From positions 2,046,001 to 2,110,000 of the forward strand of contig NZ_AP023181.1 in assembly GCF_013426915.1 (NCBI RefSeq): a DNA stretch of 64,000 nucleotides. Reading direction: 5' to 3'. The position numbers were made by a program, and so were the translations under genes. The DNA is from Paraburkholderia sp. PGU19. GTDB lineage: Bacteria; Pseudomonadota; Gammaproteobacteria; Burkholderiales; Burkholderiaceae. Shown piece after piece: positions 1 through 9,273 of this stretch. Numbering within the stretch: the first letter of the stretch is position 1; each line of letters opens with the position of its first letter. The notes beneath the pieces were generated by a model. It was not told the DNA's origin. It saw only the letters and a list, made by a program, of their open reading frames with translations, and made no database searches.

Positions 1-471
1 GAGGCTATAGGTCAGAACTATGTCGAGCGAACCGTCGTGCAGACCTCTTAGCAGACCGTCCTGATGCGCTTCGACCGTTCGAAACGAAATGCCCGCATGC
101 TCGCTCGCGAACCGGCTGATAAGCCTGGGCATCAAGGGCGGCGCGAGCGAGACCAGGCAGCCGAGCGCAATCGAGCCCGTCATGCCGCCGTCCATCTCTT
201 TGGCGGATGTCTGCAATTCTTCGGCGATCTTCAGCAGATTGCGCGCCTGTCCAAGCAGATCGCGACCGGCTTGCGTAAGCGACAGGCCGCTTGCGTGATG
301 TCTGATGAAAAGCTGCACGCCAAATGACGATTCGAGGTCGGCGAGTGCCGTCGAGATGGACGGCTGCGAGATATGCAGGCGCTTCGCGGCGGCCGTGAAG
401 GACAGCGCTTCTGCCGTGACCACGAAATAGCGCAACTGACGAAGCGAGTAACGCAGGGGATGGTTTTCCAT
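1..471 (-). CDS. LysR-type transcriptional regulator, C-terminus cut by window edge
   Basis: The 157 visible codons hold the N-terminal winged helix-turn-helix of a LysR regulator (residues about 5-65, with the typical SFTAAAKRLHISQPSIS recognition region), the linker helix, and the start of the periplasmic-binding-protein-like effector domain. The ATG at 469-471 gives the usual LysR N-terminus. It is divergent from the flavin monooxygenase operon that begins at 715, so by the usual LysR arrangement it probably controls that operon in response to its substrate; this is inference. The missing part (about half the protein) lies beyond the left edge. Confidence 0.92.
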   Translation of the reverse strand, partial: MENHPLRYSLRQLRYFVVTAEALSFTAAAKRLHISQPSISTALADLESSFGVQLFIRHHASGLSLTQAGRDLLGQARNLLKIAEELQTSAKEMDGGMTGSIALGCLVSLAPPLMPRLISRFASEHAGISFRTVEAHQDGLLRGLHDGSLDIVLTYSL

Positions 472-515
472 CGGCAATGCTCCAGATTCGGGCGTTCATT
501 GCGCACCATTGTGAG

Positions 516-556
516 GCGTTCAAAAAACGCTGCATAGGTAAATCCCATGCGATGCA
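516..556. promoter_or_regulatory. Possible LysR operator between divergent genes
   Basis: The 243-bp gap between the LysR gene and the monooxygenase operon holds two inverted repeats: GCGTT/AACGC at 516-520 and 526-530, and TGCAT/ATGCA at 531-535 and 552-556, followed by an AT-rich stretch (about 557-575) that could hold a promoter -10 region. LysR proteins usually bind imperfect dyads in such gaps. The site is assigned only from symmetry and position. Confidence 0.35.
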
Positions 557-714
557 TTTTTTAAATATATTTTTCAGATTCGAGGGGCGCGCGTAGATTC
601 TGCACCAGGACAGCAGATACACGGTGCTGCGCGCCGATCGACAAGTCGCTTCGCCCGCATCGAACGCGACATCACGACGGCTCGAATCAAACCGCCTTTG
701 AGAAGGACTTAGCC

Positions 715-2052
715 ATGGCAGTGAAAAGAACGTCAATCGACACGCTCGTAGTCGGCGCCGGTCAGGCCGGCGTGGCGATGAGCGAACATTTGAGCAATAT
801 CGGCGTGCCGCATATCGTGCTGGAACGCGCCCGTATCGCCGAGCGGTGGCGCACGGGACGCTGGGATTCGCTGGTTGCCAATGGACCCGCCTGGCACGAT
901 CGCTTCCCTAATCTGGAGTTCGCCGAAGTCGATCCGGATGGCTTCGCGTCGAAGGATCAGGTTGCGGATTACTTCGTCGCCTATGCGAAGAAATTCGATG
1001 CGCCGATCCGCACGGGCGTCGAAGTGAAGAAGGTCGTGCGCAATGCGGGCCACCAGGGCTTCATCGTCGAGACCTCGGACGGTACGTTCGAAGCCAGCCG
1101 TGTGGTCGTCGCGACGGGACCGTTTCAACGCCCGTTGATTCCCGCCGTTGCGCCGAAATCGGATCGGTTCACGCAGATTCATTCCGCCGACTATCGCAAC
1201 CCGCAGCAGTTGCCCGAAGGCGGCGTGCTCGTGATTGGCGCAGGTTCATCGGGCGTACAGATCGCGGATGAACTGCAGCGTTCGGGCAGGCAGGTGTATC
1301 TGTCCGTCGGGCCGCACGATCGCCCGCCGCGCGGGTATCGTGGCCGGGACTTCTGCTGGTGGCTCGGCGTGCTCGGTGAATGGGATGCCGAAGTCATGCG
1401 CCCGGGCAAGGAGCACGTGACCATCGCGGTGAGCGGTGCGCGCGGCGGCCATACAGTGGACTTCCGACGTCTTGCGCATCAGGGCGTCACGCTCGTCGGT
1501 CTGACGAAATCGTTCGACGATAGCGTCGTAACGTTCGACTCGGATCTCGCGGACAACATCGCGCGCGGTGACGAAAACTATCTGTCGCTGCTCGATGCAG
1601 CGGATGCCTACGCGGCCCGCAACGGTCTCGATCTTCCGGAAGAACCGGAGGCGCGCGTCATTCCCGCAGACCCTGATTGTGTAATCAATCCGATTCTCGA
1701 ACTCGATCTGGTCAAGGCAGGCGTCACGTCGATCATCTGGGCGACCGGCTATGCCGTTGATTTCAACTGGCTGCAAGTCGATGCCTTCGACGAGAAAGGC
1801 AAGCCGAAGCATCAGCGTGGTGTTTCGAAAGAACCAGGCATCTATTTTTTGGGTCTTCCGTGGCTGTCGCGTCGCGGTTCTGCATTCATCTGGGGCGTGT
1901 GGCATGACGCGAAGCACATTGCAGATCACATCGCCACGCAGCGCAAATATCTCGCGTACTACGACGCGCCCGATAGCCACTCCAAGGCGCCGAATGACGA
2001 TGCCGTAGCCGATTCACGCATTCACAAAGTCAGCGAACTCGACCTGAGTTGA
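715..2052 (+). CDS. Flavin-containing monooxygenase (CzcO-like FAD/NAD(P)H oxidoreductase)
   Basis: The 445-residue protein has the FAD-binding GAGQAG motif at residues 14-19, a second dinucleotide site GAGSSG near residue 175 for NADPH, an FxxxHxxxY segment near residue 151 resembling the FMO/Baeyer-Villiger signature, and the ATGY motif near residue 345. Such enzymes insert one oxygen atom into N, S or C centres of small substrates in the cytoplasm. A good ribosome site (AAGGA) precedes the ATG. It is the first gene of a five-gene run (RidA, DUF1028, M20 deacylase, NCS1 permease), so it probably starts oxidative breakdown of an imported nitrogen compound. The substrate cannot be told from the sequence. 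Confidence 0.88.
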   Translation: MAVKRTSIDTLVVGAGQAGVAMSEHLSNIGVPHIVLERARIAERWRTGRWDSLVANGPAWHDRFPNLEFAEVDPDGFASKDQVADYFVAYAKKFDAPIRTGVEVKKVVRNAGHQGFIVETSDGTFEASRVVVATGPFQRPLIPAVAPKSDRFTQIHSADYRNPQQLPEGGVLVIGAGSSGVQIADELQRSGRQVYLSVGPHDRPPRGYRGRDFCWWLGVLGEWDAEVMRPGKEHVTIAVSGARGGHTVDFRRLAHQGVTLVGLTKSFDDSVVTFDSDLADNIARGDENYLSLLDAADAYAARNGLDLPEEPEARVIPADPDCVINPILELDLVKAGVTSIIWATGYAVDFNWLQVDAFDEKGKPKHQRGVSKEPGIYFLGLPWLSRRGSAFIWGVWHDAKHIADHIATQRKYLAYYDAPDSHSKAPNDDAVADSRIHKVSELDLS

Positions 2053-2106
2053 CTCGCACGCGAACGCGATCCGCATTCTCCCTTTATTTCGTATCAAGGT
2101 GCATTG

Positions 2107-2544
2107 ATGAGCCAACCTACGCATACCCGTATCCGCATGTTCAACACGAAGGACACGTACCCGAACCAGACGCTCGACAACGACCTGTGTCAGGCCGTGC
2201 GCGCGGGCAATACGGTGTACGTCCGTGGCCAGGTAGGGACCAGTTTCGACGGGCAGCTCGTAGGACTCGGCGATCCGCGCGCACAGGCCGAGCAGGCGAT
2301 GAAGAACGTCAAGCAGTTGCTCGAAGAAGCGGGCAGCGACATGTCGCACATCGTCAAGACTACTACGTTTCTGACGGACGTGAGGTATCGCGAGCCCGTG
2401 TATCAGGAAGTCGGCAAGTGGCTCAAGGGTGTGTTCCCGATTTCGACGGGCCTGGTCGTCACGGCTTTGGGTCAACCGCAGTGGCTGATGGAGATCGACG
2501 TGATCGCCGTTATTCCGGAAGGATGGACGCGGTCTCAGGATTGA
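2107..2544 (+). CDS. RidA/YjgF family protein
   Basis: The 145-residue product fits the RidA fold (trimeric chorismate-mutase-like barrel). These proteins hydrolyse reactive enamine/imine intermediates, or serve as ring-opening deaminases or hydrolases in catabolic operons. An AAGGTG ribosome site favours the ATG at 2107 over the adjacent TTG. It lies 54 bp after the monooxygenase and 10 bp before DUF1028, so all are probably cotranscribed. In this context it probably removes an unstable imine made by the flavoprotein or by later steps (inference). It is slightly longer than the usual about 125-130 residues. Confidence 0.88.
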   Translation: MSQPTHTRIRMFNTKDTYPNQTLDNDLCQAVRAGNTVYVRGQVGTSFDGQLVGLGDPRAQAEQAMKNVKQLLEEAGSDMSHIVKTTTFLTDVRYREPVYQEVGKWLKGVFPISTGLVVTALGQPQWLMEIDVIAVIPEGWTRSQD

Positions 2545-2554
2545 GGAACACGAC

Positions 2555-3232
2555 ATGACTTTTTCTATCGTCGGACGTTGTGCGCAAACCGGGCAACTCG
2601 GCATCGCGATCAGTTCGTCGAGCATCGCAGTGGGCGCGCGATGCCCGTGGTTGCGCGCAGGCGTCGGCGCAGTGGCGACGCAGAACGTGACGTTGCCCGC
2701 GCTCGGTCCGCAGATTCTCGATCTGCTGGAGCACACGCTACTCGAACCCGCCGCGGCGCTGGACCGTGCGCTCGGGGCGAACGACTGGAGCGAGTATCGA
2801 CAGGTCACGGTGATCGACGCCAGCGGACGCACCGCGTTTTTCAGCGGCAAGCAGGCGCTAGGCACGTATCACGCGGTGGCGGGCGAGCAATGCGTCGCGG
2901 CGGGCAACATGCTTGCGGGCATCCACGTGATCGAGGCGATGGCGCCTGCATTCGCGAGTGCGAATGGCGCGCTGGCCGATCGCCTGCTCGCGGCGATGCA
3001 TGCCGCGATGGCGGCGGGCGGCGAAGCGGGCCCTGTGCATTCGGCGGCGCTGAAGATCGTCGGCGATCAGAGCTGGCCGATCGTGGATTTGCGCATCGAC
3101 TGGGCCGACGACGATCCCCTCGGCAAGCTCGACGGCCTCTGGCAAGCGTACAAGCCGCAAATGCAGGATTACGTGACCCGTGCGCTCAATCCAACGGCCG
3201 CGCCGAGTTATGGAGTGCCGGGCGATGAGTGA
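2555..3232 (+). CDS. DUF1028 family protein
   Basis: The 225-residue protein begins with the characteristic TFSIVGRCAQTGQLGIAISS segment of DUF1028, a family with an Ntn-hydrolase-like fold but no settled biochemical role. DUF1028 genes are often beside RidA genes and amidohydrolases, as here. A GAGGA ribosome site precedes the ATG. The last eight bases overlap the start of the M20 peptidase gene, which implies translational coupling. Role is presumably hydrolysis of an amide or related intermediate, but this is inference from fold and neighbours. Confidence 0.85.
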   Translation: MTFSIVGRCAQTGQLGIAISSSSIAVGARCPWLRAGVGAVATQNVTLPALGPQILDLLEHTLLEPAAALDRALGANDWSEYRQVTVIDASGRTAFFSGKQALGTYHAVAGEQCVAAGNMLAGIHVIEAMAPAFASANGALADRLLAAMHAAMAAGGEAGPVHSAALKIVGDQSWPIVDLRIDWADDDPLGKLDGLWQAYKPQMQDYVTRALNPTAAPSYGVPGDE

Positions 3233-4394
3233 CAATTCGAGCCGCGCGCTGCTCGAACGGCTGATCGGATTTCCCACCGTCAGCCGGGACTCCAATCTGG
3301 AGATGATCGGTTTCATCCGGCACTACCTCGGCGATCTCGGTGTTCGAAGCGAGCTGTTCTACAACGCCGAGCGCACGAAGGCGAATCTGTTCGCGACGAT
3401 CGGACCCGATGATAGCGGCGGCATCGTGCTATCCGGTCACACCGACGTGGTGCCTGTCGACGGACAGCCGTGGACGGTCGAGCCGTTCCGCCTGAGCGAA
3501 CAGGACGGGCGCCTGTACGGACGCGGCACGGCCGATATGAAAGGCTTCATTGCATCGGTATTGGCAGCGGTGCCTGCGTTTCTTTCACGCGATCTGAAAG
3601 TGCCTGTGCATCTTGCGTTCTCCTATGACGAGGAGGTGGGATGTCTCGGCGTGCGGCCGATGCTCGCGGAACTCGCGAAGCGCGCGCACAAGCCTGCGTT
3701 GTGCCTGATTGGCGAACCGACGGAATTGAAGCCGGTGCTGGGTCACAAAGGCAAGCTGGCGATGCGCTGCCAGGTCAAGGGCGCGCCTTGCCATTCGGCA
3801 TACGCGCCCTATGGCGTCAATGCAATTCAGTATGCGGCGCGGCTCATCAACCGTCTCGAAGAGATCGGCGAGCAGTTGTCCTTGCCTGAACAGCACGACG
3901 AACGCTTCGACCCACCGTATTCGACGGTGCAAACGGGCGTCATCAAAGGTGGCCGCGCGCTCAACATCGTGCCAGCCGAATGTGAATTCGATTTCGAGGT
4001 GCGGGCGCTGCCAGGCTACGACGCAACGCACGTGGCCGACGAATTGCAAAACTACGCGCAGACCCAGCTATTGCCGAAGATGCGCGCGGTGAATGCCGAA
4101 ACCGATATTCGCCTGGAGTCGCTTTCGGCTTACCCCGGACTCGCAACGCCGCCCGACAGCGACGCCGCGCAGTTGCTCGCGCTGCTGTGTGGCTCCCGCG
4201 AGTTCGGCACGGTGGCATTCGGCACCGAGGGCGGACTTTTCAATCAGGCGGGCATACCCGCCGTGGTCTGCGGGCCGGGCAGCATGGATCAGGGACACAA
4301 GCCGGACGAATTCGTGACGGTCGAACAACTGGAAGCGTGCGACGCGATGTTGACGCGACTCGCGGATTACCTCTCGACCCGGTCCGACTCGTGA
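3225..4394 (+). CDS. M20 family deacylase, ArgE-like
   Basis: The 389-residue protein is a zinc aminoacylase of the ArgE/DapE/CPG2 family. Visible metal and catalytic elements are GHTDVV (His72, Asp74), GTADMKG (bridging Asp104), and the DEE triplet (Asp135-Glu136-Glu137, catalytic Glu and metal Glu). The ATG at 3225 overlaps the DUF1028 stop; longer in-frame starts would only extend into the upstream gene. It resembles acetylornithine deacetylase, but its place in this operon instead of an arginine locus suggests that it hydrolyses an N-acyl or N-carbamoyl intermediate of the imported compound. Length is normal for the family. Confidence 0.88.
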   Translation: MSDNSSRALLERLIGFPTVSRDSNLEMIGFIRHYLGDLGVRSELFYNAERTKANLFATIGPDDSGGIVLSGHTDVVPVDGQPWTVEPFRLSEQDGRLYGRGTADMKGFIASVLAAVPAFLSRDLKVPVHLAFSYDEEVGCLGVRPMLAELAKRAHKPALCLIGEPTELKPVLGHKGKLAMRCQVKGAPCHSAYAPYGVNAIQYAARLINRLEEIGEQLSLPEQHDERFDPPYSTVQTGVIKGGRALNIVPAECEFDFEVRALPGYDATHVADELQNYAQTQLLPKMRAVNAETDIRLESLSAYPGLATPPDSDAAQLLALLCGSREFGTVAFGTEGGLFNQAGIPAVVCGPGSMDQGHKPDEFVTVEQLEACDAMLTRLADYLSTRSDS

Positions 4395-4403
4395 TTCGAA
4401 TGG

Positions 4404-5903
4404 ATGAATGCAAGCAACGAGCGCGCTCGGGCCACGCCTGAGCCGCTGAATATCGCAGCGCAGCTGCGCGAGACAGGAGACAGCATCTTGGCCACCACGG
4501 ACAGCAAAGCTTCCCAATTGATCGAAAAACACACGATTGGCTATGTGCCACGCGAGGATCGTCACGGCAAGGTGCGCGATCTGTTCACACTCTGGTTCGG
4601 CGGCAATATTGCGCCGTTGCCTATCGTGACGGGCGCGCTCGGCGTCCAGCTTTTCCATCTGAACCTGTTCTGGGGGATCGTCGCGATCATCGTGGGGCAG
4701 GCTGTAGGCGGCGTGCTGATGGCGCTGCATTCGGCGCAAGGCCCTCAGATGGGCATTCCGCAGATGATCCAGAGCCGGGCTCAGTTTGGATCGTGGGGCG
4801 CGCTGCTGGTCACGGTCATTGCGGGCGTGATGTATGTGGGCTTCTTCGCTTCCAACATCGTGCTGGCGGGGAAATCGTTGCACGGAATCGAATCGACTGT
4901 TCCTGTACCGGTGGGCATCGTGCTTGGCGCGTTGGGTTCGGGGCTGATCGGCATCATCGGTTATCGCTTCATTCACATACTGAACCGGATCGGCACTTGG
5001 GTGCTCGGCATCGGCATCTTCGTCGGCTTCTGGTACATCCTGACGCACGTTTCGACGGCGGACTTTCTGACGCGCGGCGGTTTCAATATCGCCGGCTGGC
5101 TCGCGACGGTCTCGCTGTCCGCGCTCTGGCAAATCGCGTTTGCGCCGTACGTGTCCGACTATTCGCGCTATCTGCCTGAAAACGTCAGTGTTGCGTCGAC
5201 GTTCTGGGCGACGTATCTGGGCTGTACGATCGGCTCGACGCTCGCGTTCGTGTTCGGCGCCGTTGCCGTGCTGGCCGTGCCGCCCGGCGTCGATGCAATG
5301 GATGCCGTCAAGCTTGCGACGGGACCGCTCGGCTTGCCGATGCTGGTGCTCTTCCTGCTCAGCGTCATCAGTCATAACGCGTTGAATCTCTACGGCGCGG
5401 TGCTCGCGGCGATCACATCGGTGCAGACCTTTGCGTACCGCTGGATTCCCACGGCCAAAACGCGAGCGGTGTTTTCGTTCGTCATTCTTGCTGCGTGCTG
5501 TTATGCCGCGCTCGGGGCTTCGACGAACTTCGTCGGCAATCTGGTCGATCTCGTGCTTGCGCTGCTCGTCGTGCTCGTGCCGTGGACGGCAATCAATCTG
5601 ATCGATTTCTACGTCATCCATAAAGGCAAGTACGACATCGATTCGATCTTTGAGGCGGAAGGCGGCATTTACGGACGCTTCAATCCGCAAGCGCTCATTG
5701 CGTACGCAGTCGGTATTGCCGTGCAGATTCCGTTCATGAACACGCCGATGTACGCCGGTCCTGTGCCCGGTTATCTGGATGGCGCGGACCTTTCGTGGGT
5801 GATCGGCCTCGTGCTGACGTCGCCGCTGTACTACTGGCTGGCAACGCGGAATACGACATATCGGCGCCGCCTGAATGCAGGGATGCGGGCGACAGTTCGT
5901 TAG
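4404..5903 (+). CDS. NCS1 family nucleobase/cytosine-type permease
   Basis: The 499-residue integral membrane protein has about twelve hydrophobic segments and the NCS1 pattern, including a WFGGNIAPLPIVTGALG-type first helix near residues 60-80 and long cytosolic N-terminus. NCS1 carriers bring in cytosine, uracil, allantoin, hydantoins, thiamine or related heterocycles with H+ or Na+. It begins 9 bp after the M20 gene, closing the operon. It is the best pointer to substrate class: a small nitrogen heterocycle or ureide that is then oxidised and deacylated (inference). Confidence 0.88.
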   Translation: MNASNERARATPEPLNIAAQLRETGDSILATTDSKASQLIEKHTIGYVPREDRHGKVRDLFTLWFGGNIAPLPIVTGALGVQLFHLNLFWGIVAIIVGQAVGGVLMALHSAQGPQMGIPQMIQSRAQFGSWGALLVTVIAGVMYVGFFASNIVLAGKSLHGIESTVPVPVGIVLGALGSGLIGIIGYRFIHILNRIGTWVLGIGIFVGFWYILTHVSTADFLTRGGFNIAGWLATVSLSALWQIAFAPYVSDYSRYLPENVSVASTFWATYLGCTIGSTLAFVFGAVAVLAVPPGVDAMDAVKLATGPLGLPMLVLFLLSVISHNALNLYGAVLAAITSVQTFAYRWIPTAKTRAVFSFVILAACCYAALGASTNFVGNLVDLVLALLVVLVPWTAINLIDFYVIHKGKYDIDSIFEAEGGIYGRFNPQALIAYAVGIAVQIPFMNTPMYAGPVPGYLDGADLSWVIGLVLTSPLYYWLATRNTTYRRRLNAGMRATVR

Positions 5904-5936
5904 GCAAGTGTCGATCTGAAGCGACAGTATGAAAGG

Positions 5937-5957
5937 AGCCCCGCGCATCGCGGGGCT
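5937..5957 (+). terminator. Hairpin after NCS1 permease
   Basis: A perfect 9-bp stem (AGCCCCGCG / CGCGGGGCT) with a 3-base loop lies 34 bp after the permease stop. No clear T-tract follows, so termination would be weak, Rho-assisted, or the hairpin would mainly protect the mRNA 3' end. Confidence 0.55.
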
Positions 5958-6207
5958 TCGAACATTCGGACGTGCCACAACAAATGGCTGACGTGAAAAA
6001 AAGGACGGCACGTGGGAGAAGGCCGTCGATGAGTCGGGATCGAAGCTTGTTCTACCGTACGCGTGATGCTTAATGGCGCGCCTTCGGACATTTGGGCCTA
6101 TGCTGTGACATTGGTCGGTGGGTTCGCACTGGCAACGCCCGCACACGCGTTGCTTGTGGCAGAGATTACAAAAGCCCGAATTCACATCCTGATGCTGGAG
6201 GTGGCGG

Positions 6208-6591
6208 ATGAAAGAGGAACAGATTCGTGAAGTCCTGAATACGCACTGGCGAGCGTCAGCGGAAGGTGATCTGGACCTGGAACATGATATCTATCACGAC
6301 GACGCCGTCTGTGATTACCCGCAGTCAGGTGAACGTATTGTCGGACGAATCAATTTGCAGGCGTTGCGCGGTCATCATCCCGGCCGGCCTTCTGGTTTCG
6401 ATGTCAGGCGAATTCAGGGAAACGGCGATCTGTGGATCACGGAATACACGATCAACTACACGGATCGCGCGACATACGTCGTGAGCATCATGAAGTTCCA
6501 TGACAATAAGGTCATGCACGAGACCCAGTACTTTTCAGATCCCTTCGACGCACCAGACTGGCGTAGTCAATGGGTTCAGCGAATGGGGTGA
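6208..6591 (+). CDS. SnoaL-like / NTF2-fold protein
   Basis: The 127-residue protein has the pattern of small SnoaL-like polyketide-cyclase/NTF2-fold proteins: an N-terminal helix followed by a sheet-rich half, with conserved YHDDAVCDYPQSGE and GRINLQALRGHHP segments. Members serve as cyclases, isomerases, dehydratases or ligand-binding proteins. A strong GGAGGTGG ribosome site precedes the ATG. It stands alone, about 300 bp after the permease operon and 195 bp before the GlxA-type gene. The specific function is unknown. Confidence 0.8.
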   Translation: MKEEQIREVLNTHWRASAEGDLDLEHDIYHDDAVCDYPQSGERIVGRINLQALRGHHPGRPSGFDVRRIQGNGDLWITEYTINYTDRATYVVSIMKFHDNKVMHETQYFSDPFDAPDWRSQWVQRMG

Positions 6592-6786
6592 CGATACCTC
6601 TCTGGAAAGCACGCGCTCGCCAACCCTTCTTCCGCGCGCATACCACCCGGACTATACGGAAGTATGAGCCGTCCAACCTATTGCAGTGACGGTTTCAAAC
6701 AATAGTAGGGTGGTTATCTGTAGGCTATACGACTAGCTTTGACAACAAGGTCGACGTGATTGCGATCATGTCGATCTGGGTGAGTC

Positions 6787-7846
6787 ATGCGAAAGATCAT
6801 GTCGTTCCAGTCGCACACGTGCGGATCCGGAAAAATGAAAATCGCTATTGTCGTGCTTGACGGTGTGCAAGCGCTGGATATTGCCGGCGCACTCGATGTC
6901 TTTTCCGAAGCGAATCAATGCCTGCGGGCAAGCTGTCAGTATCAGGTTTTGTTAGTCGGTGAGCGCGCGGGCCATATCACTTGCTCGAATTCGATGCAGC
7001 TTTCCGTCCCGTTCGACTACACAGCGTTTCAAACATCTGTGGATGTTTTGCTGGTAACGGGCAGACCGCACTTGTCGAACGCGCGCCCGAAACGCGACTT
7101 CCTGGACTGGTTGCGCGATCGCGCTTTCCAGTCGAAGCGCATCGGCTCGATCTGCAATGGGGCGTTTCTATTAGGGCATGCAGGTGTGCTCAATGGTAGA
7201 GAAGTCACCGCCAGTTGGGCCAACGCTAGTGCGCTGGCACGGGAATTCCCGCTGGCTCGAATACGTCCCGACAAAGTCCTGATTCGCGATGGCAACCTGG
7301 CCTCTTCCGCCGGTGCGACGGCGGGCTGGCATCTCTGTCTATCTCAGGTCGCAGACGACTGGGGCCATGAATTCGCTGCACGGATCGCGACGCGTCTCGG
7401 TATGGACATGGATCATGAGGGCAGACCGTATATCGATCCCGCCGCGGGAAAGACCACGCTCATAGAGAGGGTACAGCGATACGTCACCGATCATATTGCC
7501 GATGAACTGTCGATCGAAGAGCTTGCCAGCGCCGTCTCGGTTAGCAGAAGAAGTTTTTCGAGGCATGTTTGCGAAACATGCTCAGATGACTCCATCCGCA
7601 TTTGTCGAAGAACTTCGTGTGGACGCAGCGAGAAGGATACTAGGTGGGACCGACGACCCGCTGAAGACCATTGCATTCAAATGCGGTTTCCACAATGCCA
7701 CGCATATGCGAATGGTCTTCCTTAGGCGTATCAATGTGACACCGATCCAATGTCGACAGCAAATGCGGGGTGTCCAGAGCGTATATGGCATGCCGCGACG
7801 TATGGAACGGGCGGATCAATCCGTCGACTTTGAGGCTACTGCGTAA
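6787..7846 (+). pseudogene. GlxA-type AraC regulator with DJ-1/PfpI domain, frameshifted
   Basis: Residues 17-180 (counting from 6787) form a DJ-1/PfpI-like ligand domain starting MKIAIVVLDG (an alternative start is the ATG at 6835), with the nucleophile-elbow-like IGSICNGAFLL segment. The first AraC helix-turn-helix begins near residue 228, but the frame breaks at about 7564. From 7565 a second frame continues exactly where it should (MFAKHAQMTPSAFVEELR and on to the second HTH, ending at 7846). Removing one base near 7564 would restore a regulator of roughly 336-352 residues, normal for the family. Either a genuine pseudogene or a one-base sequence error; in the first case the truncated protein could not bind DNA. 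Confidence 0.85.
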
Positions 7847-7911
7847 CGCGCACTTGGATACGCCCCACCATTACATGGCGTTGCCCGTTCACCCTGATCG
7901 CATGATCGAAG

Positions 7912-9132
7912 TCACGATTGGGCAGCGCTTCGCAAGCGCCGGTTGCCACCAAGCCAGTGGTATGCGGAAGCGACGATCCCCAATGCAATGCCGAAGATCA
8001 CGACGCCCGTCCAGCCGAAGCGCATCATCAGCCAGCCGCTGATCATGACGCCGATTGCGCCGCCGGAAAAGGTGGCCGTCATGTAGAGACTGTTGATGCG
8101 GCCCTGCGCCTTGGGATCGACGGCAAAGGCGCGCGTCTGGTTGGACACGAGACCCGACTGCACACCGATATCGAGCACGATGACCCCGATGATCAGGAAC
8201 GTCAGCGACGACTCCGCGCCGGCCAGCAGCAGATACGCAAGCGTAACGATGCCGATGCTGGCCGCGATGACGGTGCGCGAGCCGAGTCGATCTGCCGCGC
8301 GGCCGCCGAGTGAAGCGGCTAGTGCACCCGTCGCGCCAATGATCCCAAAGCCGCCAGCCCACGCGCTGCCAAGATGCTGCGGGCCGTTTGCCAGAAGTGC
8401 CGCCAGATTGACCCAAAACGCGTTGAAGCAGGCCCACAGCAGCGCCTGGACAATCATCGATTCACGAATAGGGCGATTGTCCCGAACCAGTGGCCAGAGT
8501 GATGCGAGCAGACGTCCGTAGGAAAGATCGGTGGAAGGCACGCCGCGCGGAAGCAGCGACGCGGCAGCAATCCAGACAGGGATCATGAACAGGGCTTCCA
8601 CGCCGTAGACCGCGCGCCAACCGTAGGCCGCGCCGATCACACCGCTGATCGTGCGACCCAGCAGAATGCCGACCATGATGCCGCTGACGACCGTGCCGAC
8701 TGAACGCCCGCGCTCACTCGGTAATGACATGACGGCGGCGAACGGTACGAGCTGCTGAGGCACGCAACTGACGATGCCAAGACCGAAAGACGCGCCGATC
8801 AGCGGCCAGATGCCGGGTGCAAGCGCGGAACTCAGCGCGAAGACGAAGGCGAGCGCAATCTGCGCGAGCACGAGCTTGCGCCGGTCGAAGCGATCGCCCA
8901 GCGGTAACAGCAAGGCGAGGCCCGTCGCAAAGCCGAGCAGCGCCGCGCCGGCGACCAGATCGACGGTGGTCAGATCGACGTGCAGGCCGGAAGCGATCAA
9001 CGGCAGGATTGGCTGCGTGCAGTAGATGTTGGTGATCACCGCGCCGGCGATGACGGCCATCATGACGATCTTCGCGCGTGACGCGATTGCGTGGGTCTGG
9101 GAATTCTTGGACGTATCTGGCAGGCCGTTCAC
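7912..9132 (-). CDS. MFS transporter (DHA1-type exporter)
   Basis: The 406-residue protein shows about twelve membrane segments and the MFS loop 2-3 motif as GDRFDRRKLVLAQ near residues 80-92. The shape and length fit the drug:H+ antiporter-1 group (AraJ/YdhP-like exporters). It is divergent from a LysR regulator, with a 141-bp shared gap, an arrangement usual for regulated exporters. The substrate is unknown. Confidence 0.88.
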   Translation of the reverse strand: MNGLPDTSKNSQTHAIASRAKIVMMAVIAGAVITNIYCTQPILPLIASGLHVDLTTVDLVAGAALLGFATGLALLLPLGDRFDRRKLVLAQIALAFVFALSSALAPGIWPLIGASFGLGIVSCVPQQLVPFAAVMSLPSERGRSVGTVVSGIMVGILLGRTISGVIGAAYGWRAVYGVEALFMIPVWIAAASLLPRGVPSTDLSYGRLLASLWPLVRDNRPIRESMIVQALLWACFNAFWVNLAALLANGPQHLGSAWAGGFGIIGATGALAASLGGRAADRLGSRTVIAASIGIVTLAYLLLAGAESSLTFLIIGVIVLDIGVQSGLVSNQTRAFAVDPKAQGRINSLYMTATFSGGAIGVMISGWLMMRFGWTGVVIFGIALGIVASAYHWLGGNRRLRSAAQS

Positions 9133-9219
9133 GGCACTCTCCTTTTATTTCGATCTTCAGGGCATGTGCGGCAAGGTGCCGTGGCCCACAGCAAGAAGGT
9201 TATGCGCTTGCATTTATAA

Positions 9220-9230
9220 AGAGAATCTCT
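9220..9230. promoter_or_regulatory. Small palindrome in MFS/LysR divergent promoter region
   Basis: The palindrome AGAGAATCTCT lies 44 bp before the LysR start and 88 bp before the MFS start, next to AT-rich sequence at about 9213-9220. It is a candidate half of a LysR operator, judged only by symmetry and place. Confidence 0.25.
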
Positions 9231-9273
9231 CAACATCGGGAATCATCCTTCCATTTTTTGATAGGGCCATCCG

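Noticed and set aside
4068..6185. A 705-codon open frame on the minus strand
   Set aside because: It lies wholly opposite the M20 and NCS1 genes, is extremely rich in Arg/His/Asp and has no domain; a GC-rich shadow.
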